Below, piece by piece: positions 14,886-21,976 of a DNA stretch of 22,132 nt. Below the pieces are notes generated by a model. It was not told where the DNA came from. It was given only the letters and a program-made list of their open reading frames with translations, and did no database searches. How positions within the stretch are numbered: the stretch's first letter is position 1; each line of letters starts with the position of its first letter. The stretch covers positions 1 through 22,132 of the forward strand of contig CBFHQG010000030.1 of the NCBI GenBank assembly GCA_965657825.1, in the 5' to 3' direction. The position numbers were made by a program, and so were the translations under genes. The stretch comes from M55B157 sp965657825 (GTDB lineage: Bacteria; Actinomycetota; Actinomycetes; S36-B12).

Positions 14886-14899
14886 ACCCCCCAGGGTAT
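14884..14899. promoter_or_regulatory. CsoR/CstR-like G-tract operator overlapping the rhodanese start
   Basis: ATACCC-CCCA-GGGTAT is a perfect 6+6 inverted repeat with a 4-nt centre. This is the arrangement typical of operators for the CsoR/CstR repressor family, which sense copper or persulfide. It covers both the candidate -10 (TACCCT, 14898-14893 minus) and the start codon, so bound repressor would block initiation directly. CstR-type regulators are known to control rhodanese genes, which makes the placement meaningful. No csoR-like gene is in the window. Confidence 0.55.
14893..14898 (-). promoter_or_regulatory. Candidate -10 element (TACCCT) of the rhodanese gene
   Basis: On the minus strand TACCCT is followed by seven bases (GGGGGGT) and the ATG at 14885. 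The G-run could instead serve as a poor ribosome site, but it sits too close to the start. The overlapping TATACC is an alternative -10. Confidence 0.4.
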
Positions 14900-14920
14900 A
14901 CCACGGTGGGCCGGGGATGC

Positions 14921-16954
14921 TCACCGACGCTGGTTCAACTTCTCCAGGTAGGCGTTGTAGGCGTCCAGCTCGGCATCACCGTCACGCGCAGCCTGCCGGT
15001 CCTTGCGCCGAGCCTCACGCTCATCGCTGCGCATCCACTGCAGGGTCACCATGATGACCATGAACAGCATCGGAATCTCCGAGATACCCCACGCCACCTG
15101 ACCGCCCAGCACCGTGTCGTTGACCGGATCGGTCACCCAATCCGGGCGCACGATGCCGTACCAGTCCTGTGCCAGCGGCTCACTGCCCATCATCACGATG
15201 ACCGAGAACAGCCCGTGCACGCCCAGGGCGATCAGAATCAAAGCGAAGCGCGCCCAGTAGGGCAGCGGCTTCGGCACCGGGTCGACGCCCATCACGATCC
15301 AGGCGAACAGGTATCCCGAGGCCAGGAAGTGGAACTGCATCGCCACATGGCCGACGTGCGACCCCATCAGCCACGCCATCGTCGGGGTGAAGTAGAGAAC
15401 GAACATGCTCAACGAGAACAGCGCGAACACCAGCACCGGATTGGTGAACACCTTGGCCGCAGGTGAATGCAAGCCCCACACGATCCATTCGCGCGGACCA
15501 CGCTGTGGTCCTGGGGAGGGCTTCAATGCCCGCAGCGCAAGGGTGAAGGGGCCACCGAGCACCATTAGCATCGGGGCGACCATCGCCATCGTCATGTGCT
15601 GCACCATGTGCAAGCCCACCGAGACCTGCGAGTAGAGCGCGATACCGGAGTTCGTCGTCCAGATCATCACCCCGATGCCGGCCAGCCACGAGATGGTCCG
15701 ACCGATCGGCCACTTATCGCCTCGAGCGCGCAGTCGTGCCACACCCATGACGTACTGGGCGGCGAGCAGCAGACCACCGAGGAGGAACACCGGCTCGAGG
15801 AGGAACCCGAAGATCACGTTCGACGCGGTCGGCGGTGCGGGATAGGGATAGCCGAGGAGGGATTCACCATAGGTCGGGAGTAGCGACGACACCCGCGGGT
15901 AGTCGCTGAGTGCGAGGGCGACGCCGAGGCCGAACGCGGTCACGATCAGCGCGATCTCGAGCGTGAGGATGCGCAGGAGGGCACGCAGGCGTCGAGGGCT
16001 GTCCAACTGCGGGATGAGCCGCCGGCGCACGAGCGCCGCGACGCCGACGAGGGCGAGGAGTAGGAGGAGCTTGGCGAGCACGGTGCGGCCGTAGTCGCTG
16101 GTGAGCAGTTGATCGGGGGTATCCAGTCGGGTGTAGGAGTTGGCGAGGCCACTGACTGCGAGGAGGATGACCGCGATGAGCGCGGTCACACCGAAACGGC
16201 GTGCCGCACGCTGCAGGCTGGCCGCATCGGCGAAACCCGAGTCACGGCGCAGGCCGTGCACGACCAGGACGATCAATCCACCGATCCAGACCATGGCTGC
16301 CGCGACGTGTGTGACACCGGCAGACAGTGCGAGTGCATGATCACCGAGCCCTGAACCGTGACCGGCCAGTGTCGGCAGTGAGGCGCCGCCGATGGTGAGC
16401 ACCAGCAGGATGGCTGCGCTCGCGGTCGAAGCGATGAACACCGCGGAGATGGCGATGATCGCGGCAACGAGTGCGCTGAACGCCAGCGCCCGCGAGGTCG
16501 GAATCTCCATCGCATAGGTCGAGATGATCTCCGGTCTCACCGCTTCACTGAGCGGCACACCGAGCACGTTGCCGACGGTGAGCACCATCTGGATCAGGGC
16601 GAAGAGCGCCCACACCGCAGCGGAGATCACCGTGCGCATCACATCGGCGCGCCCCAGCGGTGACACGGTTCCGGCACGCCCGGCGGGATCGAGGAACGCG
16701 GCCCCGATGAGCCAGGCGGCCGTCATCGCGGCGGCGAGATCGGTCAGCACCCGTGAGATCGGCAGACCCCATCCGATGATCGGACCGGGGTCGGGTAGAC
16801 CCGGTGTCGCCGGTTCGTACGCGCCGCCGGCCAGCATCATCGCCACTGTTGTGGCGAGCACGGCGAGGGCGAGCAACCCGACGGCGCGCGGGCCCCATCG
16901 ACCCGAACGCGACGGCGCAGCTTCGGGAGCGTTCGATGTGGCGGTGAGCGTCAT
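14921..16954 (-). CDS. CopD-CtaG fusion: copper resistance D domain and cytochrome c oxidase assembly factor
   Basis: This is a multi-helix membrane protein of 677 aa. The N-terminal half contains a CopD-type copper-import domain (about 205-345: SAGVTHVAAAMVWIGGL, SGLANSYTRL). The C-terminal half (about 390-640) is a caa3-type CtaG domain with conserved His pairs (LHMVQH, H449/H453; GSHVGHVAMQFHF, H533/H536/H542). Such fusions are common in Actinobacteria and are thought to load copper into terminal oxidase. The ATG at 16954 overlaps the copC stop (ATGA), so the two are translationally coupled. An upstream frame extension would add an Arg/His-rich stretch that is only the copC 3' end read out of frame. 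The tail (641-677) is charged and cytosolic. Confidence 0.92.
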   Translation of the reverse strand: MTLTATSNAPEAAPSRSGRWGPRAVGLLALAVLATTVAMMLAGGAYEPATPGLPDPGPIIGWGLPISRVLTDLAAAMTAAWLIGAAFLDPAGRAGTVSPLGRADVMRTVISAAVWALFALIQMVLTVGNVLGVPLSEAVRPEIISTYAMEIPTSRALAFSALVAAIIAISAVFIASTASAAILLVLTIGGASLPTLAGHGSGLGDHALALSAGVTHVAAAMVWIGGLIVLVVHGLRRDSGFADAASLQRAARRFGVTALIAVILLAVSGLANSYTRLDTPDQLLTSDYGRTVLAKLLLLLALVGVAALVRRRLIPQLDSPRRLRALLRILTLEIALIVTAFGLGVALALSDYPRVSSLLPTYGESLLGYPYPAPPTASNVIFGFLLEPVFLLGGLLLAAQYVMGVARLRARGDKWPIGRTISWLAGIGVMIWTTNSGIALYSQVSVGLHMVQHMTMAMVAPMLMVLGGPFTLALRALKPSPGPQRGPREWIVWGLHSPAAKVFTNPVLVFALFSLSMFVLYFTPTMAWLMGSHVGHVAMQFHFLASGYLFAWIVMGVDPVPKPLPYWARFALILIALGVHGLFSVIVMMGSEPLAQDWYGIVRPDWVTDPVNDTVLGGQVAWGISEIPMLFMVIMVTLQWMRSDEREARRKDRQAARDGDAELDAYNAYLEKLNQRR

Positions 16955-17565
16955 CGTCGGCGGATGATCAATCCGATGATGACGATGACGGCCAACGCGA
17001 TCACGGCGACGCCGGCGATGAGCCACCCCGTCGTGGAACCGGTCTCATCTGCAGCCGGTGTGGTGTCTGGGGACGGAGCCACCGTCGTCGGTTCCTGCGT
17101 CGGGGTGGGCGCGGGGGTGGAAGTCGGTTCAGGGGTCGGTGTCGGTTCGGGAGTCGGCGTCGGCTCGGGTGAGGGGCTAGGAGCGGCATCGGGATAGGTG
17201 AAGTAGATCGATCCGCTGATCGGATGCCCGTCTTGGGAGACGACGCGGTATTCCACGGTCCATTCCCCGCCGGGGAGGTCAGCCGGCCAGGCCAGTCGGG
17301 CGGTGTTCGTCTCCACCGACACGGCGGTCAGATCGGTCGTCTCACCGGTCGGTGAGATCCGGATGAAGCGCACGAAGTCCGGCAGGAGCGGCTCGCTGAA
17401 GGTGAAGGTGACCTCGGTGGGGGCTGCCTCGAGCACCGCGCCGTCGACGGGGTCGGTGCTGATCAGGTCGCTATGGGCCGAAGCGGGAGCAGCCAGAATC
17501 GTGGGCGCGAGCAGGGCCAGCAGGGCCAGCAGGGCAGCGGTGGCAAGGCGTCGAGCGAGGGTCAC
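16951..17565 (-). CDS. copC: CopC-domain periplasmic/extracellular copper-binding protein with C-terminal anchor
   Basis: This is a copper carrier outside the membrane. The signal peptide (1-30) ends ASA, making H31 the first residue of the mature protein, as the CopC copper site requires. The second ligand region is DGHP (D112, H114) in SQDGHPISGSIYFTY. A Pro/Thr/Glu-rich spacer of about 45 residues (128-172) then leads to one membrane helix (about 180-200) and RRR. Length is 204 aa. The GTG at 17565 overlaps the antiporter stop (GTGA). A -10-like TAGCCT lies 6 nt upstream, so both coupling and an internal promoter are possible. It is coupled to CopD-CtaG downstream, which supports joint copper delivery. 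Confidence 0.92.
   Translation of the reverse strand: MTLARRLATAALLALLALLAPTILAAPASAHSDLISTDPVDGAVLEAAPTEVTFTFSEPLLPDFVRFIRISPTGETTDLTAVSVETNTARLAWPADLPGGEWTVEYRVVSQDGHPISGSIYFTYPDAAPSPSPEPTPTPEPTPTPEPTSTPAPTPTQEPTTVAPSPDTTPAADETGSTTGWLIAGVAVIALAVIVIIGLIIRRR
17024..17180 (-). repeat. Low-complexity Pro/Thr/Glu-rich coding tract in copC
   Basis: Short degenerate repeats encode PTPEPTPTPEPT-like sequence between the CopC domain and the membrane helix. This is a typical flexible wall-spanning spacer, and its repeat number may vary between strains. Confidence 0.7.
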
Positions 17566-18785
17566 CTGTCCAGGCTACGCCGAGCACGCGGCGGACGCTG
17601 ATCCCACCACCAGCCGACCGGCTCGATGAAGCGAGCCATGAGGGGTGCCAGCGTGGCCGTGAGCAGGACGTAGGTGGCCACCAGGGCGTTGAACTGCGGG
17701 GGCAGGACACCGGATATCGCGACGAGGCCCGCGATGACGACGCTGAACTCCCCGCGTGCGCTGAGCAGTGCTCCAGCCCGCAGCTTGCCGACCGTCGTGC
17801 CCTGCACGGTCGAGGCGGCGAACCAGCCGGTGACGTATTTGGTGGCGATGGTGAGGATCACCAGGATGATCGCGGGGAGCAGCACCCCGGGGATGTCACC
17901 GGGGTCGGTAGTGATGCCGAAGTAGGCGAAGAACACCGCCGCCAGCAGGTCGCGCAGCGGGTCGAGGCGTCGGCGGGCGACCTCGGCGACCTCGTCGGTG
18001 AGCAGCAGCCCGACGAGGAAGGCGGCGACAGCGGGGGAGAAGTCAGCGACTCCAGCCAGGCCGGCGGCGGCGATGGCGGCACCGAACACCAGCAGAAGCA
18101 GCGACACCGGATCGCGGGTGTTGAACAACCGCCGGATGCGCCTTCCTCCCCGCAGACTGATCACGATGACGACGGCGACGACCATGAGCGCCACCGAGAC
18201 GCTGATGAGCCCGGTGAGCAGACCGGTGCCGGTGAGGATCACCGTCAGGATCGGCAGGTAGGGCGCCATCACGAGGTCTTCGATGATGAGGACGCTGACC
18301 ACCGGGCGCGTCTCCGGATTGCGGCGCCATCGCAGATCGCGCACGACCTGGGAGATGATGCCCGAAGAGGAGATGTAGGTGACGCCGCCGAGTGCGACAG
18401 CTCCGGGCAGGCCCCAGCCCAGGATCAGTGCGAGGACGACACCGGGTGTGGCATTGAGGACCAGATCGATCAGACCGGTCTTGCTCTGCTGGCGTGCGGT
18501 GCGCACCAACTCATCGCCGGAATACTCCAGGCCCAGCAGGAGCAGCAGGATGAGCACCCCGAGTTCGGCGATGGTCTGCAGAAACCCGTCGGAGGCATCG
18601 ACTCCGAACACTCCGCCGTCACCGAACAGTAGGCCGGCGAGCAGGAACAGCGGCACCGCCGACATCGACAGCATGTGGGCCAGACGAGCGAGTACACCGA
18701 GGACGAGCAGCAGTAGGCCGAACTCCAGGAACAAGACGGGGAGTTCGGCGTTCGCCGTCGCTGCGACAACGTCCACGGCCCCCAT
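17562..18785 (-). CDS. CPA2-family cation:proton antiporter (KefB/KhtU-like membrane domain)
   Basis: This is a monovalent cation/proton exchanger of 407 aa with about 12 hydrophobic segments. It carries CPA2-type features: LLLLLGLEYSGDEL, the glycine-rich unwound helix TYISSSGIISQVV, and the acidic pair E169-D170 in SVLIIEDLVMAPYLPIL. LSARGEFSVVIAGL is near the C-terminus. It has no TrkA-N/RCK domain after the membrane part and ends in a short basic tail. The ATG at 18785 is preceded by GACAGG, too close for a good ribosome site, and by a -10-like CACCCT. Its stop overlaps the copC start by 4 bp. That links it to the copper genes in one transcript, an unusual partnership whose meaning is unclear. 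The ion is unknown; K+ is most likely by family. Confidence 0.88.
   Translation of the reverse strand: MGAVDVVAATANAELPVLFLEFGLLLLVLGVLARLAHMLSMSAVPLFLLAGLLFGDGGVFGVDASDGFLQTIAELGVLILLLLLGLEYSGDELVRTARQQSKTGLIDLVLNATPGVVLALILGWGLPGAVALGGVTYISSSGIISQVVRDLRWRRNPETRPVVSVLIIEDLVMAPYLPILTVILTGTGLLTGLISVSVALMVVAVVIVISLRGGRRIRRLFNTRDPVSLLLLVFGAAIAAAGLAGVADFSPAVAAFLVGLLLTDEVAEVARRRLDPLRDLLAAVFFAYFGITTDPGDIPGVLLPAIILVILTIATKYVTGWFAASTVQGTTVGKLRAGALLSARGEFSVVIAGLVAISGVLPPQFNALVATYVLLTATLAPLMARFIEPVGWWWDQRPPRARRSLDR
17572..17577 (-). promoter_or_regulatory. Candidate internal -10 element (TAGCCT) before copC
   Basis: On the minus strand TAGCCT is followed by 6 nt and the GTG at 17565. It lies in the last codons of the antiporter gene, so the match may be partly due to coding constraint. 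Confidence 0.35.
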
Positions 18786-18806
18786 CCTGTCAGGGTGAGT
18801 GACAGG
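18786..18806. promoter_or_regulatory. Perfect 7+7 inverted repeat at the antiporter promoter
   Basis: CCTGTCA and TGACAGG are separated by 7 nt and lie directly against the antiporter start codon. They enclose its -10-like CACCCT (18797-18792 minus). The layout suits a repressor site. The repeat could also act as a short hairpin at the end of the upstream acyl-CoA dehydrogenase transcript, although no T-run follows. Confidence 0.4.
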
Positions 18807-18839
18807 CCGAGGGCCGTGGCAGGAATCAGCGGCTGAGGA

Positions 18840-20690
18840 CTAGAACGCCTCCTCCGGCAGGCTCATGATGGCGTCGTTTGTGGCCTCGGCGACGGCCCGC
18901 TCGGCGGCTAGCAAGGGCAGCCGATTCTGCGCGAACCACTTCGCCGTGGCGACCTTGCCGGTGTAGAAGTCCTGATCCCGCCCCGACGCACCGGCCTCGA
19001 GCGCGGCGATGGCGACCTCGGCTTGGCGCAGCAGCAGCCAGCCGATGACGAGGTCACCGGTGGCCATCAGGAGGCGCGTGGTGTTCAAGCCCACCTTGTA
19101 CAACTCGGTGACGTTCTCCTGGGAGGCCATCGCCCACTGTCCGAGAGCGGCGACCATGCCCTGCACATCCTCCAAGGCCTTACCGAGGATCTCGCGTTCC
19201 GCGGCCAGTTGACCGTTGCCGGCATCACCCTTGACTGTCTCGGTGATCTGCGCGGCGAGGTAGAAGATCGCCTTGAACTGATCGCGGACCATCTTGCGGA
19301 AGAAGAAATCCAGACCCTGGATCGCTGTCGTTCCCTCGTAGAGGGTGTCGATCTTGGCGTCGCGGATGTACTGCTCGACAGGGTAGTCCTGGAGATAGCC
19401 CGAACCACCGAAGGTCTGCAGGCTCGTGGCGAGCAACTCGTAGGAACGTTCCGAGCCCACGCCCTTGACGATCGGCAGGAGCAGATCGTTCATCCGCTCG
19501 GCCATATCGAGGTCGATGCCCTCGACTCCGGCCTGCGCCATCATGATCTGGTCCTGGAAAGCCGCGGTGTAGTGCACGAGTGCACGCATTCCCTCGACGT
19601 AGGACTTCTGCAGCATGAGGCTGCGACGCACATCGGGGTGATGCATGATCGTCACGCGCGGTGCGGCCTTATCGAGCATCTGCGTGAGATCGGCGCCCTG
19701 CACGCGGGTCTTGGCGTAGTCGAGTGCGGCAAGGTAGCCGGCCGACAGCTGCGCGATGGCCTTCGTCCCCACCATCATGCGGGCGTATTCGATGACCTGG
19801 AACATCTGCGCGATGCCGTCATGCACATCACCGACCAGCCAACCGATCGCGGGGGTGTCCCCGTCACCGAAGGTCAGCTCGCAGGTCGTCGACACCTTCA
19901 GGCCCATCTTCTTCTCGACGTTGGTGACATAGGCACCGTTGCGCTCGCCGATCTCTCCGGTGGCGAGGTCGACGTGGAACTTCGGTACGAGGAACAACGA
20001 CAGGCCCTTGGTTCCCGGTCCGCCCTTGCCCTCGACGCCGACTGGTCGCGCCAGGACGAGATGGACGATGTTGTCGGTCATGTCATGCTCGGCGGAGGTG
20101 ATGAAGCGCTTCACGCCCTCGATGCGCCAGGTGCCGTCGTCGTTCGGGAACGCCTTCGTGCGGCCCGCGCCGACATCCGAGCCCGCATCGGGTTCGGTGA
20201 GCACCATGGTGGCGCCCCACTCCTTGTCGATCATCAACTCCGCCCAGCGCTTCTGGTCGTCGTTGCCGATCCGATCGAGGATGGACGCGAATCCCGGACC
20301 GCTCATGTAAAGGAAGGCACCCGGGTTGGAGCCGAGGAACATCTCAGCGGCAGCCCAGCGCAGTGACGGGGAGGAGCCGGCACCGCCGAGATGCTCGGGC
20401 AGATCCAGTCGCCACCACTCGGAATCCATCAGCGCGCGGTAGGACTTGGTGAAGTCCTCGGGCATCGTCACGGACTTGGTCGCCGGGTCGTACTTCGGCG
20501 GGTTGCGGTCGCTGGAGAGATAGGACTCCGCGAGCGGGCCGACGGCGAGGCGCTCGATCTCCGACAGTGCGCCCTTGGCGGTGTCGACGTCCATTTCGGC
20601 AAAAGGGCCGGTACCGAGGCGCTCGTCTGCCCCGAAGACCTCGAAGAGGTTGAACTCGATATCCCGCAGATTCGACCGGTAGTGGCTCAT
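18840..20690 (-). CDS. fadE5: FadE5-like acyl-CoA dehydrogenase
   Basis: This is an FAD-dependent enzyme for the first step of fatty-acid beta-oxidation. The 616 aa match the enlarged FadE5 type (about 611 aa in mycobacteria), with the same N-terminus (MSHY.SN.RD..FNLFEVFG). Family motifs include WGATMVLTEPDAGSDVGAGRTKA (159-179 region), RFITSAEHD, GERNGAYVTNVEKKMGLKVS, QTFGGSGYLQDYPVEQYIRD and the catalytic E452 in DTLYEGTTAIQ. The ATG at 20690 is chosen because AGGAAGG lies 7 nt upstream and it matches the FadE5 start; an ATG at 20768 would run through the promoter region. FadE5 is reported to accept a wide range of chain lengths. The upstream operator pair suggests acyl-CoA or fatty-acid control. 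Confidence 0.94.
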   Translation of the reverse strand: MSHYRSNLRDIEFNLFEVFGADERLGTGPFAEMDVDTAKGALSEIERLAVGPLAESYLSSDRNPPKYDPATKSVTMPEDFTKSYRALMDSEWWRLDLPEHLGGAGSSPSLRWAAAEMFLGSNPGAFLYMSGPGFASILDRIGNDDQKRWAELMIDKEWGATMVLTEPDAGSDVGAGRTKAFPNDDGTWRIEGVKRFITSAEHDMTDNIVHLVLARPVGVEGKGGPGTKGLSLFLVPKFHVDLATGEIGERNGAYVTNVEKKMGLKVSTTCELTFGDGDTPAIGWLVGDVHDGIAQMFQVIEYARMMVGTKAIAQLSAGYLAALDYAKTRVQGADLTQMLDKAAPRVTIMHHPDVRRSLMLQKSYVEGMRALVHYTAAFQDQIMMAQAGVEGIDLDMAERMNDLLLPIVKGVGSERSYELLATSLQTFGGSGYLQDYPVEQYIRDAKIDTLYEGTTAIQGLDFFFRKMVRDQFKAIFYLAAQITETVKGDAGNGQLAAEREILGKALEDVQGMVAALGQWAMASQENVTELYKVGLNTTRLLMATGDLVIGWLLLRQAEVAIAALEAGASGRDQDFYTGKVATAKWFAQNRLPLLAAERAVAEATNDAIMSLPEEAF

Positions 20691-20768
20691 CTCGATGCCT
20701 TCCTGTGTCCGTGTGGTGCCGTGACGTGCAGCCGTGGCGTGATGCCGGGGTGTGTTCCATGGCTTCAT

Positions 20769-20797
20769 AAGTTACTGACTGGTAACATCATTGTCCT
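20769..20797 (-). promoter_or_regulatory. Promoter of the FadE5-like gene
   Basis: On the minus strand a -35-like AGGACA (20797-20792) and a -10-like TAACTT (20774-20769) are separated by exactly 17 bp. This gives a 5' leader of about 70 nt before the Shine-Dalgarno and the ATG at 20690. The -10 overlaps the first operator-like repeat. Confidence 0.5.
20771..20786. promoter_or_regulatory. Operator-like inverted repeat 1 (GTTAC-N6-GTAAC)
   Basis: GTTACTGACTGGTAAC has 5-bp perfect arms with a 6-nt centre and covers the -10 of the FadE5-like gene. The form is TetR-like. The half-site GTTACTGA recurs inverted at 20803-20810. The regulator is not in the window. Confidence 0.5.
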
Positions 20798-20810
20798 ACT
20801 CATCAGTAAC
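20797..20810. promoter_or_regulatory. Operator-like inverted repeat 2 (TACT-CATC-AGTA plus AC)
   Basis: TACTCATCAGTAAC contains 4-bp perfect arms and carries the same half-site (GTTACTGA on the minus strand) as the repeat at 20771. It sits just upstream of the -35 of the FadE5-like gene, so the promoter is bracketed by two related sites. Confidence 0.4.
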
Positions 20811-20833
20811 GAATGCAAGACCTCCCCCGGTTT

Positions 20834-20896
20834 CGTCTGAGTCACAGGTGTGGTCGCTCACTCGATCAGATAGCGACCACAACTGTGACTCAGACG
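20834..20896. repeat. 63-nt near-perfect inverted repeat (25-bp arms, 13-nt loop)
   Basis: The left arm (20834-20858) and right arm (20872-20896) are complementary at 24 of 25 positions. The arms begin with CGTCTGAGTCACAG and end with TGTGGTCGCT next to the loop. It lies between divergent genes, 48 bp before the start at 20944. No T-tract follows on either strand, so a standard terminator is unlikely. It may be a dispersed palindromic element, a MITE-like remnant or a structured regulatory site. Confidence 0.75.
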
Positions 20897-20930
20897 GCGC
20901 GATGGGGGGTGTCGGGGGGTGGGACTTGGA

Positions 20931-20936
20931 TAGCGT
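20931..20936 (+). promoter_or_regulatory. Candidate -10 element (TAGCGT) for a leaderless membrane-protein gene
   Basis: TAGCGT is followed by 7 nt and the GTG at 20944. It is intergenic, so the match is not due to coding constraint, and there is no Shine-Dalgarno before the GTG. It decides the start of the gene. The upstream frame stays open only through the hairpin region. Confidence 0.5.
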
Positions 20937-20943
20937 GGCGCCC

Positions 20944-21447
20944 GTGAGTTCTGCGAAGTCGCCGTGGGTTGGCTCGGCGACCCCCATCGGCCCCCCCGCC
21001 GATGCCGTCCCGGGCCTGCGCGACCTGCTCTATGCGGCCGTCGTGACCGGTGTCTGGTCGGGCCTGCTCAGCCTGATCGTCTTCGGGATCGGGGTGGTGT
21101 TCGGGGTGCCCTTCGAGGTGTCCACCCCCGCGGCCGAGGGATTGATGACGGTCCCCTGGTTCCTGGTGGCCCTCCTGCCGCTGCTCGCCGCGCTCGCCGG
21201 GGCTCTGCTCGCCGGCCTCGCGCTCGGGCATCGCCATGCGCGACGCGTGGTGTTCTGGGGTGGCACCGCGATCGCCCTCGCCTCCTGCGCAGCTCCGCTC
21301 GTGCAGCCCGCGGAGGTGATCTGGTCGACGCGTATCTGGCTGCTCATCCCGCACGTCATCACGTGGTTCCTGGTCGTGCCCCAGATCGCTCGGATCGTCG
21401 GGGATTCCGAGCCGGGCATGTTCGAACCGCGCATGTCCACTGAGTGA
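20944..21447 (+). CDS. Small four-helix membrane protein (DUF6069-like), function unknown
   Basis: The protein has 167 aa with four predicted membrane helices at about 28-55, 68-94, 101-118 and 130-150. The N-terminus is a polar Pro-rich stretch. A basic loop (GHRHARR, 95-101) lies between helices 2 and 3, and the tail is acidic. The general layout resembles small actinobacterial proteins grouped as DUF6069, but I am not sure of that match. The GTG at 20944 is preferred over upstream in-frame starts because they would translate the inverted repeat and the G-rich run, and because TAGCGT is 7 nt upstream. The next gene starts 41 bp downstream with its own -10-like element. Confidence 0.7.
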   Translation: MSSAKSPWVGSATPIGPPADAVPGLRDLLYAAVVTGVWSGLLSLIVFGIGVVFGVPFEVSTPAAEGLMTVPWFLVALLPLLAALAGALLAGLALGHRHARRVVFWGGTAIALASCAAPLVQPAEVIWSTRIWLLIPHVITWFLVVPQIARIVGDSEPGMFEPRMSTE

Positions 21448-21475
21448 AATCCCCGCTGGGGTGTCACCGAACCGC

Positions 21476-21481
21476 TAGCGT
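21476..21481 (+). promoter_or_regulatory. Candidate -10 element (TAGCGT) for a leaderless membrane-protein gene
   Basis: TAGCGT is followed by 7 nt and the ATG at 21489. It lies in non-coding DNA and no Shine-Dalgarno precedes the ATG. This is the same hexamer and the same spacing as before 20944. Confidence 0.5.
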
Positions 21482-21488
21482 GTCGGTT

Positions 21489-21971
21489 ATGGCTGAGACT
21501 CGAAACCGCCCCGGTGCGGTCACCATCATCGTCGTCCTCCTGTGGATCTCCTTCGCCTTCTGGTTGATCACCGCGATCGCGGCGTTCTTCACGGGCACAG
21601 GATTGACCGCCGCCGGTGACATCCAGCAGATCGAGGCTGAGTTGGAGAAGCTCGGCCTGCCGACATCATGGGCACCCGGTGTCGGCCCGACCTTCCTGGT
21701 GATCGGCGTGGTACTCGTGGTCTTTGCCCTCATCTCGGCCCTGTTCGCGGTGTTCATCGGCAAGGGCAGCAATATCGCGCGCATCCTGCTCACGATCATC
21801 GTGGCCCTGCGCATCGTGGCCTCGCTGACGAGCCTGTTCTCCACCGATTTGAGCATCGGCTTGGTCGCGACCGCTGTGGTGTCGATGGCCATCGACGTGG
21901 TGATCCTGTTCCTTCTCTACAACGCCGAGTCGAACAAGTTCTTCACCGACTCAGTGAAGGCGACCCCGTAG
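21489..21971 (+). CDS. Small four-helix membrane protein, function unknown
   Basis: The protein has 160 aa with four hydrophobic segments at about 10-34, 66-90, 97-115 and 122-145. A short acidic amphipathic stretch (IQQIEAELEKL, 45-55) lies between helices 1 and 2. The C-terminal LLYNAESNKFFTDSVKA resembles tails seen in many small actinobacterial membrane proteins. I recognise no functional family. The ATG at 21489 is chosen because of the TAGCGT 7 nt upstream; an ATG at 21444 would overlap the preceding gene and add unsupported residues. The gene is followed by the repeat cluster at the end of the window. Confidence 0.7.
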   Translation: MAETRNRPGAVTIIVVLLWISFAFWLITAIAAFFTGTGLTAAGDIQQIEAELEKLGLPTSWAPGVGPTFLVIGVVLVVFALISALFAVFIGKGSNIARILLTIIVALRIVASLTSLFSTDLSIGLVATAVVSMAIDVVILFLLYNAESNKFFTDSVKATP

Positions 21972-21976
21972 CTGCA

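Noticed and set aside
19023..20366. A 447-codon plus-strand frame inside the FadE5-like gene
   Set aside because: The minus-strand protein matches FadE5 along its full length. The plus frame has a His/Asp/Leu-rich antisense composition and no promoter or family match.
21451..21461. CCCC-GCT-GGGG hairpin after the gene at 20944
   Set aside because: The 4-bp stem is too short, no T-run follows, and it overlaps the promoter region of the next gene.
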